Numbered from the stretch's first letter, positions 27,127 to 36,744 are shown. The stretch: 64,000 nt of DNA from Dyadobacter sp. CECT 9275 (GCF_907164905.1 NZ_CAJRAF010000001.1:1213001-1277000), one strand, 5' to 3'. Notes: a model not told the origin generated them from the sequence alone. Made by a program: numbers and translations.

Positions 27127-27492
27127 GGCTATTGATTTTGTCAGGGGCTCAGTGTGAAAGTCAGAACGATATCTTTCTGCTTTTATCACTGACCAGCTCC
27201 TCGGTACATTGCAAAAGTAAGTACTTTGCATAACATAGAACCTTAGATTACATAAAAGGTTTTTCTGCTGTATGAACGGAGAAGCCGGTGTCCTTGACAA
27301 ACAGATGCACCTTCACGACAAAAGTTGCATGAAGTAGATAAAAAATTTCTGTATCCGGAATTAGGAAAGCTTTGGGGGCCGCTAAGCCTGCTGAGCCGTT
27401 GCCAAGTAAGCGGTATGCAAATAAAAAGGGGTTATGTTTCCGTATTGTACTTTACGGTAACATAACAACGGGTGAAATGAATTTTAATGCCT
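27127..27492. other. Gene-free stretch upstream of the receptor
   Basis: About 365 bases without a gene. It holds the leader and promoter area of the 24691-27126 receptor and the terminator of the XRE gene (27431-27466). No motif for control of the receptor was identified. Confidence 0.5.
27431..27466 (-). terminator. Long hairpin after the XRE regulator gene
   Basis: Fourteen-bp arms GTTATGTTTCCGTA / TACGGTAACATAAC with one mismatch and an 8-base loop. Leftwards it is followed by CCCCTTTTT, so it works as the terminator of the small XRE gene. An operator role cannot be excluded. Confidence 0.65.
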
Positions 27493-27756
27493 CTATTTTA
27501 TCTTATTGGCCTTTGCTACAATAGTGTCTTCAAGATTTCCCTTCAGCAGATCAACCAGGTCAATATTGAGGATGATGGAGATTTGTATCATTCTCTCAAG
27601 TGTAATACGGGTGTAAGCGAGTTCAATTTTACTATAAGCATTTTGAGAAATACCAAGCTTCATAGCCATATATTCTTGTGTGTATTCTCTGTATTCCCTT
27701 AACTTCCTGATGTTACCTGCCACTAATTTTGTTTTTTCAATTACTTCTTTATTCAT
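27493..27756 (-). CDS. Small XRE-family transcriptional regulator
   Basis: An 87-aa single-domain regulator. The helix-turn-helix covers about residues 15-70, with TQEYMAMKLGISQNAYSKIELAYTRITLERMIQIS as the two recognition helices and linker. The ATG at 27756 (MNKEVIEKTKLVAG) is preferred over an upstream extension that starts with a cysteine-rich non-family stretch. Residues after 70 are hydrophobic (ILNIDLVDLL) and may dimerise. It stands alone between the receptor and pncB; its target could be either or neither. No partner toxin is seen next to it. Confidence 0.8.
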   Translation of the reverse strand: MNKEVIEKTKLVAGNIRKLREYREYTQEYMAMKLGISQNAYSKIELAYTRITLERMIQISIILNIDLVDLLKGNLEDTIVAKANKIK

Positions 27757-27973
27757 ATACTTAATAATTTGTATTTCTATTCCTCCGGGGCACTTGCATA
27801 CATACGACAAACGGGGCTAAAAAGATTAAACGGCTTAAAAAAAAGCAAAACTTCGGTGATTCAGCAAGAAGGGCCTGTGTCTGTAGCTCCGTTCAAGGCT
27901 GACGGTATGCTGATATTTAGAATTAGCCGGGAATTTTTATTAACTAGTGTTGTTATTTCCCTGTTTCAGTGAT

Positions 27974-29437
27974 ATGATTAACCAGCTATACGACACTTCT
28001 CTGGGCCTGTTAACTGATCTTTATCAGCTTACCATGGCTTACGGCTATTGGAAATCTGGAAAGGCAGAGCAAGAGGCCGTATTTAATCTGTACTTTCGGA
28101 GGCATCCGTTCCAGGGTGGTTTTACCATTGCCTGCGGACTGAGCAGCGTAATAGATTATCTGAATGAATACCGTGTGGATGAGCAGGATCTTCAATACAT
28201 TGCTTCTCTGACGGGCTCGGATAACCGCCCGCTTTTTGAACCTGGGTTTTTACAATATCTGCGAGCGATGAAGCTGAAGTGTAGTGTGGATGCGATTCCG
28301 GAAGGTACCGTGGTTTTTCCCAATGAACCTCTGATACGCATCCAGGGTCCCATACTTCAGTGCCAGTTACTGGAAACTCCTCTGTTAAACCTTATCAATT
28401 TTCAGTCGCTCATAGCCACAAAAGCTGCGCGCATGAGGCTTGTGGCCAAAGACGATACGCTTTTGGAATTCGGGCTCCGTCGCGCACAGGGACCCGACGG
28501 CGGGATGACAGCCAGCAGGGCGGCTTATATCGGCGGTTTTGATGCTACTTCAAATGTACTCGCAGGTAAACTGTATGGCATACCTGTGAAGGGTACACAT
28601 GCACACAGTTGGGTCATGTCATTTGATACTGAAATGGAGGCATTTGAAACATACGCCAGGTATATGCCAAACAATGTTACTCTTCTGGTAGATACTTATG
28701 ATTCTTTAAAAGGGGTAAAACACGCTATTGAGGTCGGAAAGCAACTTCGTGAAAGAGGTTATGACCTGGGCGCCATCAGGCTTGATTCAGGAGACCTGGC
28801 ATACCTCAGTATTGAAGCCAGGCGTATGCTGGATGAAGAAGGTTTCGAAAAAACCAGCATTGTTGCCAGTAATGATCTTGATGAATACATTATGGACAGT
28901 TTGAAAATCCAGGGTGCGCGTATCAATATCTGGGGGATCGGGACCAAGCTTGTGACTGCCTACGACCAGCCTGCACTCGGGGGCGTTTATAAGCTGGCTG
29001 CTATCCGGAATGAGACGGGAGAATGGGATTATAAATTGAAATTATCGGAGCAGGCCATCAAAATTTCGACACCGGGTATCCAGCAGGTAAGGCGGTTCAG
29101 GGATAATAAAGGATTTATTTCTGATATGATTTTTAACATAGAAGCACCACCTGCCGGGAAAACAACAATGGTAGATCCTTATGATTTTACCAGAAACCGT
29201 TCTTTTTCAGAAACTTCTGTTTTTGAGGATTTATTGACTCCTATTTTTGCAGGCGGTAAGCTGATATATAATCTCCCCACGGTTCATGACAGTCGGGAGC
29301 GTGTTCGGGAGCAGCTAAGTTGTTTTCACAAGGGTATCAAACGTTTCGTGAACCCGCATACTTATCCTGTTGGTTTGGAAAAAGGGTTATTTGATCTTAA
29401 AACAGATCTTATTGTAAAGCTTAGGGAAGGGGATTGA
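27974..29437 (+). CDS. pncB: Nicotinate phosphoribosyltransferase
   Basis: Converts nicotinate and PRPP to nicotinate mononucleotide in the NAD salvage pathway. The 487-aa protein shows the typical start LLTDLYQLTMAYGYWKSGK, the central LEFGLRRAQGPDGGMTASRAAYIGGFDATSN, HAHSWVMSF with the catalytic His, LLVDTYDS and the phosphate-binding AIRLDSGDL. The ATG at 27974 (MINQLYDTS) is chosen because the family begins there; the ATG at 27947 adds nine non-conserved residues. The gene is followed at 41 bases by a DUF3820 gene, possibly in one transcript. Confidence 0.95.
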   Translation: MINQLYDTSLGLLTDLYQLTMAYGYWKSGKAEQEAVFNLYFRRHPFQGGFTIACGLSSVIDYLNEYRVDEQDLQYIASLTGSDNRPLFEPGFLQYLRAMKLKCSVDAIPEGTVVFPNEPLIRIQGPILQCQLLETPLLNLINFQSLIATKAARMRLVAKDDTLLEFGLRRAQGPDGGMTASRAAYIGGFDATSNVLAGKLYGIPVKGTHAHSWVMSFDTEMEAFETYARYMPNNVTLLVDTYDSLKGVKHAIEVGKQLRERGYDLGAIRLDSGDLAYLSIEARRMLDEEGFEKTSIVASNDLDEYIMDSLKIQGARINIWGIGTKLVTAYDQPALGGVYKLAAIRNETGEWDYKLKLSEQAIKISTPGIQQVRRFRDNKGFISDMIFNIEAPPAGKTTMVDPYDFTRNRSFSETSVFEDLLTPIFAGGKLIYNLPTVHDSRERVREQLSCFHKGIKRFVNPHTYPVGLEKGLFDLKTDLIVKLREGD

Positions 29438-29477
29438 GATTGAAATGCAAGAAGTACTTTAATAAATTAGAATATCA

Positions 29478-29717
29478 ATGAAAGACTTATCACAGCCGGA
29501 CCCTGAAATGCTTAAGGAGCTGATTGTTTACAGGATGCCTTTCGGGAAGTATAAGGACTGGTTAATAACCGACCTCCCGGTTTCTTATCTCGAATGGTTT
29601 GATAATAAAGGCTTCCCTGCCGGTAAACTCGGTATGATGTTAAGTACCATGTATCAGATCCGCCTGAACGACCTGATGTTTCTTATTGATGGTCTGAAAA
29701 GGATATATCGAAAATAG
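29478..29717 (+). CDS. DUF3820 family small protein
   Basis: A 79-aa cytosolic protein. The motif MPFGKYKDWLITDLPVSYLEW and GFPAGKLGMML match DUF3820 (also called putative quorum-sensing-regulated virulence factor family), whose function is unknown. It lies just behind pncB. A hairpin follows the stop. Confidence 0.8.
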   Translation: MKDLSQPDPEMLKELIVYRMPFGKYKDWLITDLPVSYLEWFDNKGFPAGKLGMMLSTMYQIRLNDLMFLIDGLKRIYRK

Positions 29718-29742
29718 TGCTGATCTGAATACTTTAAATGAA

Positions 29743-29777
29743 CTGAGGCAGGAAATGCAACAGGCTTTCTGCCTCAG
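29743..29777. terminator. Hairpin between convergent genes
   Basis: Arms CTGAGGCAG / CTGCCTCAG separated by 17 bases. It has only modest T-runs on either side, so terminator strength is uncertain; it sits between the stops at 29717 and 29791. Confidence 0.5.
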
Positions 29778-29790
29778 CCCTGGGTTTTAG

Positions 29791-32601
29791 CTATTTTTTC
29801 TCAGGCATAAGCACCATTTTGATAAAGTTCGCGTCGTTGAAGTATTTTTCGGCCGCTTCTTTAGTACTGGCGGGCGTTATCGTTTTCAGGAGTTCATCCT
29901 GCCGGAAAACTTCTTCCAGATCATCTCCTAAAAAGATATTGTCATCAATATAGTCCAGCCAGAAATTATTGGTTTTAAGTGCAACTTCGGTTTTTCTTTT
30001 TGTTTCGGCTACAAATTTTTCGATATCACGTGCATCCGCACCTTTCTGTTTTACCTTGCTGATTTCCTCCATAGTACGTTTTACAAGCTTATCAACGTTT
30101 TCAGGCCCGCAGCCAAAGTTGATATTAAACCGATAATGACCGGTCGGTATCTTGTCGGTACTTTCTGAAATACCCACTCCATAAACTCCGCTTTCCTCTT
30201 CACGAAGCGCTTCGATTAATTTGATCTGCAGAACTTCCTGCAGGGCTTCAATTTTGATATTATTTTCAGGGCTGTAATCATATTCGCCACTATACACCAT
30301 CATGACGCGGCTTTTCGGTTCCAGTCCCTTGTAGATCGTTTTTTCGATGCGCCCTTTTGGCGGGAAAATATTCAGATGTTTATAGGTGTCGTCACGGTCG
30401 GTGGAGGGTAACCCGCCCAGATATTTTTCCAGTAATGGTTTGATTGCTTCAATGCTAAAAGCGCCAACAAAGGTGAATACGAAATCGGAGGCATCCGAGA
30501 ACCGGTCTTTATATATCTCAGCAGCCCGGTCCAGATTTACCTTGTCAATACTTTCAGGTTTAAGAGGCGCTCTTCTGGGATCGTTGCTGGTTAGTACGGC
30601 ATTCAGTGAATCAGAGAATACTTTTTCCGGAGTGAGCGTTTTTTGCATGTTTTCAAGATAAGACTTCTGATAGGAAAGTATCCCACTTACCACATCTGCA
30701 TCTTTCCGGGGTTCCGTAAACAAGGCATACAGTAACTGGAGGGTTGTTTCCAGGTCTTTGGGACTGGTACTTCCTTCTATTCCTTCGGTCAGTTCCCCAA
30801 TGTACGGGCCTCCGTTCACCGTTTTGCCAGCAAGGAATTTCTGTAGCTGAGACTGGTTATAAGGCCCAAGTCCGCCCGCCCGTATCAGGTAGCTGGTAAA
30901 CATTCCCGTTTCCCGTTCGTTCGGAAACAGTGAGTATCCTCCTTTTCCGGTTGCTTTAATGAGGATTTCGTCGTTCTTAAAATCGGTGGGTTTCAGATAT
31001 ACCTTCACACCGTTGGACAGTACCAGTTCGGTAGTGCCGAGCTTGGGCAATTGTTTTTCTGCCGTCACCTTTCCGGGTTTCGGGTCCTGAGAGAGCAGGG
31101 GAGTGTTCACGGCGTCGTCTACATAGGCGGCTACATCTTTTCCTGCATCAGCCAGCAGTTCTTTTATCTTTTCCTCGGTAGGCAAAACATCTTTGCCCTT
31201 GTCGGACGCCATCACAATCACCGACAGGTTTTTCTTGGATATGTATGTTTTCGCCAACATATTTATTTCCTCGAGCTTCACACTTGCCAGGTGTTTCTGA
31301 ACAAAGTTGTAATAGCTTTCGGCACCCATAAATGGCTTTTTATGCAGAAAATGATCCAGATATTCCTGAACGTGGCTGGACGATTTGGTTTTGTCTTTTT
31401 CCTTATAATACTGTTCCACAGAGTTTAGGAAATCCTTTTTGGCACGTTCCAGCTCAGGCTCAGTAAAGCCGAATTTCTGAACACGGATATTTTCGTTTAA
31501 TAAAGCGGTAATTGCGGTTTCCACGGAGGCCGCATCTTTGGCCAGTGCAATGGAATTGTAGGAATCAAGATTCCCCAGAAACTCGCCGTACTGGCTCGCG
31601 CCATACAAAAACGGTGGATTTGCTTTTTGGGTAAGTTCCTGAATCCGCTGCCCCATCATGGAGTTGTAAAGCGCCTGCGCAAAATTGTCGCGCACATCTT
31701 TTAACGTCTTTTCGTGTTTGCCAGGAAGTTTGTAAATAAGCTGTACTACATTCTGGGGATATTCAGGGTCGGTAACAATTGCAATATTGTTGGTTCCGTC
31801 CAGGGGTATGGTGTATTCCACGCGTTTTTTAGGCGCAACAGCCGCAGGGATAGACCCGAACTTTTTAATAATTGCTGCCTCCACTTTGGCCGGATCAAAA
31901 TCTCCCACCGCGATAACGGCCATCAGGTCGGGGCGATACCAATCTTTGTAAAATGCTTTGATGGTTTCGGGCTTGAAAGTTTTCAGGATACTGTCTTTCC
32001 CAATAGGCAGCCGCTGTACATATCTTGAATTATTCAGTATCATCTTCAGGTACTTGTCGCGCATCCGTTGCTGTGCGCCGCGCCCCAGGCGGGATTCTTC
32101 CAGTACCACACCCCGTTCCTTATCTATTTCCGACGGATCAAGCAACGCACTGTGAGCCCAGTCTTCCAGTACTTGTAATCCTTTGTCCAGCAGCCCGGCA
32201 GAGTCGGTTGGTATCGGAAGCTGATATACGGTTTCATCAAAACCTGTGTAAGCATTCAGATCTGCACCGAAGCGGACACCTGTTTTTTGAAGAAAATTAA
32301 CCAGTTCGTTTTTTGGAAAATTCTTGGTGCCGTTAAAATTCATGTGTTCCATGAAATGCGCCAGCCCCTGCTGAGCGTCAGTTTCCAGAATGGAGCCTGC
32401 TTTAATGGCAAGCCTGAGCTCCGCCCGGTTTTTAGGTTCCTGATTTTTTTTGATATAATAGGTAAGTCCGTTCTTGAGTTTTCCCATTTTCACGTCAGGG
32501 TCCAGGGGTACTTTTTGAGAGGATAATTCCTGGGCTGACAGCAGAGAAGGTATTATAAAGGACAGTCCGATAAGGTACAAACCTATAAGAGGCTTTTTCA
32601 T
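29791..32601 (-). CDS. M16 family peptidase, pitrilysin size
   Basis: A 936-aa secreted metallopeptidase (signal MKKPLIGLYLIGLSFIIPSLLSAQ). The zinc site is HFMEH at 82-86 in GLAHFMEHMNFNGTKNFP, with the third Glu in the EESRLGRG region. The chain then carries the other M16 repeats, including SGVYGVGIS in the C-terminal half with the substrate-binding pair. It resembles pitrilysin-type single-chain enzymes that degrade small peptides, here in the periplasm. It is a separate transcription unit from the two-subunit M16 pair at 15806-18544. Confidence 0.9.
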   Translation of the reverse strand: MKKPLIGLYLIGLSFIIPSLLSAQELSSQKVPLDPDVKMGKLKNGLTYYIKKNQEPKNRAELRLAIKAGSILETDAQQGLAHFMEHMNFNGTKNFPKNELVNFLQKTGVRFGADLNAYTGFDETVYQLPIPTDSAGLLDKGLQVLEDWAHSALLDPSEIDKERGVVLEESRLGRGAQQRMRDKYLKMILNNSRYVQRLPIGKDSILKTFKPETIKAFYKDWYRPDLMAVIAVGDFDPAKVEAAIIKKFGSIPAAVAPKKRVEYTIPLDGTNNIAIVTDPEYPQNVVQLIYKLPGKHEKTLKDVRDNFAQALYNSMMGQRIQELTQKANPPFLYGASQYGEFLGNLDSYNSIALAKDAASVETAITALLNENIRVQKFGFTEPELERAKKDFLNSVEQYYKEKDKTKSSSHVQEYLDHFLHKKPFMGAESYYNFVQKHLASVKLEEINMLAKTYISKKNLSVIVMASDKGKDVLPTEEKIKELLADAGKDVAAYVDDAVNTPLLSQDPKPGKVTAEKQLPKLGTTELVLSNGVKVYLKPTDFKNDEILIKATGKGGYSLFPNERETGMFTSYLIRAGGLGPYNQSQLQKFLAGKTVNGGPYIGELTEGIEGSTSPKDLETTLQLLYALFTEPRKDADVVSGILSYQKSYLENMQKTLTPEKVFSDSLNAVLTSNDPRRAPLKPESIDKVNLDRAAEIYKDRFSDASDFVFTFVGAFSIEAIKPLLEKYLGGLPSTDRDDTYKHLNIFPPKGRIEKTIYKGLEPKSRVMMVYSGEYDYSPENNIKIEALQEVLQIKLIEALREEESGVYGVGISESTDKIPTGHYRFNINFGCGPENVDKLVKRTMEEISKVKQKGADARDIEKFVAETKRKTEVALKTNNFWLDYIDDNIFLGDDLEEVFRQDELLKTITPASTKEAAEKYFNDANFIKMVLMPEKK

Positions 32602-32728
32602 TTTTCCTGGTTAAAATTAAGAAAATGTGAGAAAAAACGAAGATATAGTTAAAGATTACGATTGCAAAATGGTGAGGTGAAATCTTTAAAAGTCACTTGG
32701 AATGTACATTTGTTGGGTGCCAACGAAC

Positions 32729-33364
32729 CTAATTCGCTTTTACTTTAACCGGTTCTCTCAAAATTGTTTTCAGTTTGGAGGGCGGTGTTTTCCTGAAATC
32801 GGAAAGGTAAATTTCGTGATGCAGGCCGTTTTTGTCAAGGTTGTGGGCCGTGGCATATTCCTGGATTTTGGAAAGAGATTCGGGTTCGGTTTCAAATGGG
32901 CCTACATGCAGTAGCTGGATTGATAAGCCTTCTTCCATTTCATAATAGGCTACGGTTTCGATGAGAGGAATATCTTTTTTCAGTTTAACAGACTGGATTA
33001 TCTTTTTTACGTCCGTCTCTGTAACAAACACCGGCATCCTGATCAGCATCCGGTAGTCCCATTCCCTCCGGGGAACCAGCCTGGGTGTTTCTGAAATGGA
33101 CGGAAACCCGAATTTCTCTTCGTCAAACCACCACTGGCCCTCAAGTTTGGATACTGTGAAATCGTCACCGCTTTCTTTATAATGGAATTTGAGCGCGTAA
33201 GCTGTGGCATACAAGGCCTGGAGAGTTTTCGCAAATGCAGATTCCGAAGGATCACCTTTACCGCGGATGGAAATAAACTTTGCCGTCTCTATTACAACTG
33301 TTTCAGGTTTTGTTTTGGCCGAAAAGTAGGCCTTGTAGGCTTTGGTCAGATCAAGTTTAGTCAT
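32729..33364 (-). CDS. GyrI-like domain protein
   Basis: A 211-aa cytosolic protein with a GyrI/SOUL-like small-molecule binding fold, recognised from the FISIRGKGDPSES start, EGQWWFDEE and GLSIQLLHVGPFETEPESLSKIQEYA in the family order. No helix-turn-helix is fused, so it is a stand-alone ligand-binding member. Ligand and role are unknown. It is on the same strand as the M16 gene, about 130 bases away. Confidence 0.75.
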   Translation of the reverse strand: MTKLDLTKAYKAYFSAKTKPETVVIETAKFISIRGKGDPSESAFAKTLQALYATAYALKFHYKESGDDFTVSKLEGQWWFDEEKFGFPSISETPRLVPRREWDYRMLIRMPVFVTETDVKKIIQSVKLKKDIPLIETVAYYEMEEGLSIQLLHVGPFETEPESLSKIQEYATAHNLDKNGLHHEIYLSDFRKTPPSKLKTILREPVKVKAN

Positions 33365-33480
33365 GCTGGTATTTGTTGGTACCTGACAAAAATCCGGTCT
33401 TTTAATGACAAGGGTATGTCAGCAGTGCCGGAATATTTGTGTGTATTTTGGATATCGGCAGCTAAAAAGCAGCAGAGCTT

Positions 33481-34197
33481 TCAGGGACATTCGGTTCTTT
33501 TGAACAATAACCCTTTTCTGAATCGTAACTGATTTTTATCTGCGAAGGTTGACGTTCCCGCTTTGTCTTCCATTTTTCCGAATCCTTCCAGCCAGTCGTC
33601 TCCTTTTCTGAGAAATACCATTTCTCTCGTTGATTCTACCCCTTCTGAAATAAAACTATAGGCTGCCCAGAGGGTATCGCCATTGAGGGTTCCTTTTAAT
33701 TTACCATCGTTTTTATCTTTTTCAAAAAGTGAATATTCCAGATCGCCCGTCACGATGGTATCTGTGATGTTCAATTTCATGAAGGCAGTATCCTTTTTGA
33801 AGGTGTAGGTATAACAGGAGAAAGTCTCAAAGTTTTCCACCGCTTTCGTAGGATTGGCAGTCCGCGAAAAGGTATGTCGCTGGCCGGCATTTTCCAGTAT
33901 CAGGGTACTGTCACTGACCGAAATAATTTTCAGGGTATCTCTGATCAGCAGGGCAGGTTCCTGGCTTGTTTCTTTGCCAGTGATTATCAACAGATTGCCC
34001 TGTTTTTCCCAGGTTTCGTAGGTTTTGGATAACTGGTTGATGGCCAATGCGCTGCCATCATCTTTTAAGGTAAAACCCTGCTTGAACTGTGGCTGTTCGT
34101 CCATATCCCTTACCCAGCTTCCCGATATGGAGCCGGATTCTTTTCCGCAGGAAACAGCCAGTGAGGTCAAAATGATTAAGCCAAATCGTATTTTCAT
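33481..34197 (-). CDS. Lipoprotein of unknown function
   Basis: A 238-aa lipoprotein. The start at 34197 (MKIRFGLIILTSLAVSCGKESGS) gives a short signal ending in the lipobox AVSC; the ATG five codons earlier is the alternative. The mature part is beta-rich and polar (GSWVRDMDEQPQFKQGFTLKDDGSALAI, ITGDLEYSL-like VTGDLEYSLFEKDKNDGKLKG), resembling lipocalin-like lipid or small-ligand binding lipoproteins of Bacteroidetes. Function unknown. Confidence 0.75.
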   Translation of the reverse strand: MKIRFGLIILTSLAVSCGKESGSISGSWVRDMDEQPQFKQGFTLKDDGSALAINQLSKTYETWEKQGNLLIITGKETSQEPALLIRDTLKIISVSDSTLILENAGQRHTFSRTANPTKAVENFETFSCYTYTFKKDTAFMKLNITDTIVTGDLEYSLFEKDKNDGKLKGTLNGDTLWAAYSFISEGVESTREMVFLRKGDDWLEGFGKMEDKAGTSTFADKNQLRFRKGLLFKRTECP

Positions 34198-34314
34198 TTC
34201 GTATCGGATCAAAATTAAGCAGGGTGCCGCCTGACATACTTCTTTATAACATTACGAAAATATGGAAATATTGTTGTTGGGTTTAACATTCTGTATACCG
34301 CACTAATGGATGCC

Positions 34315-35157
34315 TCAGTACTGAGGTAACTTGTCAGCCGGCATTTTTTGTTTTCGGATTACCAGAGGCATCAGGAGGCCAGCGATGATATATGGAATAC
34401 TTAATAGCTGGCCCATGTTCAGTGGAAGCGCATTTTCAAATTCTTCCTGATTGATTTTGAAGAATTCATCTACGAAACGGAGTGTGAAAAGTAGCGTAAT
34501 GAACAGACTGAACAGCATTCCTTCGGCCATCTTGCCGCTTCGGTTTTTCCAGAGCCAGAACAGCACGACAAACAGGATCAGACAATAGATGGCTTCATAT
34601 AACTGTGCCGGATGCCGCGGAATATGGTCGGTATGGACAAATACAAAGGCCCAGGGGACGGTCGTGGGCAGACCTATCATTTCTGAATTTATCAGATTAC
34701 CCAGGCGGATAAGTACTCCCGATAAAGGCGCAATGATGGCGACACGGTCCAAAAGCCACAAAAAACGGATCCCGTAATTGCGGGAATAGAAAAATATTGC
34801 CAAAACCACCCCGATACCTCCTCCATGGCTTGCCAGCCCGGCTAATCCAGTGAAATGGAGTTCGGGTTCAAGAGAGATCGGCAGAATTTCAATTGGATGG
34901 GTTAGGTAATAGTCCGGATCGTAGAACAAAATATGCCCCAGTCTTGCGCCAACAATGGTACCGATCATCACATACAGACCAAGGGTATCTATTTCTTCAA
35001 CAGGTCTTTTGTCTGCTTTATAAATGTATCTGATGACGGCAAAACTCAGTGTTATCCCAAGGGCCCAAAATAAACCGTACCATCGGGGTATTTCAAGCCC
35101 AGGAAAAATGTTGGGGCGGATATCCCAAAGGATATAGGTAATTAACGAAGCATGCAC
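34315..35157 (-). CDS. lgt: Prolipoprotein diacylglyceryl transferase
   Basis: Attaches diacylglycerol to the lipobox cysteine of prolipoproteins in the inner membrane. The 280-aa protein has about seven membrane helices, the Lgt signature RLGNLINSEMIG, and HPAQLYEA near the end. The start is a GTG at 35157 (reads MHASLITYILWD); no ATG lies near. It begins only three bases after the stop of the 61-aa membrane protein, so translation is likely coupled and the gene forms an operon with the frameshifted sigma factor. Confidence 0.95.
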   Translation of the reverse strand: MHASLITYILWDIRPNIFPGLEIPRWYGLFWALGITLSFAVIRYIYKADKRPVEEIDTLGLYVMIGTIVGARLGHILFYDPDYYLTHPIEILPISLEPELHFTGLAGLASHGGGIGVVLAIFFYSRNYGIRFLWLLDRVAIIAPLSGVLIRLGNLINSEMIGLPTTVPWAFVFVHTDHIPRHPAQLYEAIYCLILFVVLFWLWKNRSGKMAEGMLFSLFITLLFTLRFVDEFFKINQEEFENALPLNMGQLLSIPYIIAGLLMPLVIRKQKMPADKLPQY

Positions 35158-35160
35158 AGG

Positions 35161-35346
35161 TCAGCAGGTTTGGCAGAAAACGATGAGAAATGAAAAGAGA
35201 ATGGTATTGTAAAGTAAGCGCTGGACCTGGTAACCGGCTTGAACATCCTGGCCAATCACCTCAAGGATCTCATCGGTCGTGATGTCTGGTATCTGGGAGG
35301 TCCTTTTATATCTGTCCCAGGCTGGTCTCAGGCTATTTAATTTCAT
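35161..35346 (-). CDS. Small membrane protein of the sigma factor operon
   Basis: A 61-aa protein with a soluble N-terminal half (MKLNSLRPAWDRYKR and TTDEILEVIGQD) and one C-terminal membrane helix (LLYNTILFSFLIVFC). It overlaps the end of the sigma factor reading frame by 14 bases and is followed by lgt after three bases. I recall similar short proteins directly downstream of ECF sigma factors in related genera, where they could act like anti-sigma or adaptor proteins. That is inference. It looks complete and not truncated. Confidence 0.65.
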   Translation of the reverse strand: MKLNSLRPAWDRYKRTSQIPDITTDEILEVIGQDVQAGYQVQRLLYNTILFSFLIVFCQTC

Positions 35347-35834
35347 TGCAAAATTGTTTTTTAAGTTTGATCCTGATTCTCGTTAGCCTCGTGCTGATAT
35401 TCGACGGCGTTTGCTGAAGTATTTCTGCTATTTCCTTATTGTGGTATCCTTCCAGAAAAACGAAGTATAACGGCCTTGTCGTTGTCGTCCAGGTGGCTGA
35501 TGAGAAGAGCCAATTCCTGGGTATCCTCGATATCACGTGATAACGGCTCGGGGATACTATTCAGGTGTGTTTCAGAGAGCGATTCGCTTACCGTCCTCCT
35601 TACTTCTCTTTTTCTTTTGGCCAGAATGGTATTAAGCGTTACCCGGTAGACCCAGGTACTGATCTTCGCTTCGCCACGAAACGTTGGGAAAGAGCGCCAT
35701 AACTGGAGAATGACGTCCTGCCTGGCATCCTTCACATCCTCAGGCACGGAATAATAAGCCAGGCAAATGCTGCTGATCACTCCCTGATATTCCCTGATAG
35801 TCCTGATAAAATCTTCCTGAAGTCTGGAATTCAT
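35333..35834 (-). pseudogene. ECF-type sigma-70 factor, split by a frameshift
   Basis: The first part (35834-35436, 132 aa) carries sigma region 2 (DVKDARQDVILQLWRSFPTFRGEAKISTWVYRVTLNTI) and reaches DDNDKAVILRF before leaving the frame. The region 4 helix-turn-helix (LEGYHNKEIAEILQQTPSNISTRLTRIRIKLKKQF) continues in another frame down to 35333. Removing one T of a five-T homopolymer on the minus strand (35456-35460) gives DKAVILRFLEGYHNKEIAEIL, which matches the family continuously. The frameshift is thus a single-base slip, either real inactivation, phase variation, or a sequencing error. If repaired, the product is a 162-aa ECF sigma factor in one operon with the small membrane protein and lgt. 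Confidence 0.85.
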
Positions 35835-35982
35835 TCAAGTATATAATTTCGTTCAGCAGTATTAGTTGCTAATCAGTACCTAAATGTCACAGACAGGGCT
35901 AAATTTTTTCGATTTTACAAAAATGGCGATAGATGCGGGCCAGCCGGAATCTATCGCCATTGGATTAAGTCGATCAAAGTTA

Positions 35983-36690
35983 CTATCTGCAGTACTGCGC
36001 CAGTGCCACCTGAGCATCGGAATAACCCAGGTCAAGCGCCTGCCTGAAAGTGGTGCAGGAAATATCCTTTTCACCGTCGTTCCATTGGGCCATCGCAAGG
36101 CCGTAAAACGCCTTTCCGTTTTTTCCGTCCAGTCGGATGGTTTGGCGGAAAGCCAGCGTTGCTTTTTTATAGTCTTTCCTGCGGAAGTAAGTATTACCCA
36201 GGTTATACCATGCCTGTGCATTGTTTTCGTCCAGCCGTGTTGCTTTTTCGAAATCCGGTATTGCCTGCTCCGGCTGGTCCAGTAAAGCATATAACTGTCC
36301 GCGATTCAGGAAGATATCCGCGGTATCAGGGGCAAGCCTGGCGGCCTCATTATAGTTGTTCAGGGCAGAATCCAACTTATTCTCGTCGGTATATAACAAA
36401 CCCCGGTTGAAATAGGCACGGTAAGATTCCGGAGCCAGTTTCACGGCCTGATTAAAGTCCAGCAATGCGTTGTCGTACTCCTTAAGTTCATAATAAGCTA
36501 CCCCTCTCAAATTAAAGGCTTCGGCGCTGGAGGTGTTTTTTTCAATGGCTTTGTTGATGAATTCAATGGCTTCTTTCGTCTTGCCCTCCTTCATCAGAGT
36601 TTTCCCTTTCTGGAGAAAAGCGTCAGAGGATTGGGAACAGGAATGGAGCAGAAATAAAAAAAATAAAAAAAATATTCGGGGCATAATCAT
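35983..36690 (-). CDS. TPR-repeat lipoprotein
   Basis: A 235-aa lipoprotein (signal MPRIFFLFFLFLLHSC with lipobox LHSC) followed by about five tetratricopeptide repeats, for example AFNLRGVAYYELKEYDNALLDFNQAV, AYFNRGLLYTDENKLDSALNNYNEA and AWYNLGNTYFRRKDYKKATLAF. TPRs scaffold protein-protein contacts; the partner is unknown. The start may also be the Met at residue 3. It is divergent from the SRP RNA gene. Confidence 0.85.
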   Translation of the reverse strand: MIMPRIFFLFFLFLLHSCSQSSDAFLQKGKTLMKEGKTKEAIEFINKAIEKNTSSAEAFNLRGVAYYELKEYDNALLDFNQAVKLAPESYRAYFNRGLLYTDENKLDSALNNYNEAARLAPDTADIFLNRGQLYALLDQPEQAIPDFEKATRLDENNAQAWYNLGNTYFRRKDYKKATLAFRQTIRLDGKNGKAFYGLAMAQWNDGEKDISCTTFRQALDLGYSDAQVALAQYCR

Positions 36691-36744
36691 TCATTACGAG
36701 TTGATTCTTGCAAAAGTAAGACGAAAGATGAATTGAATGTTTTC

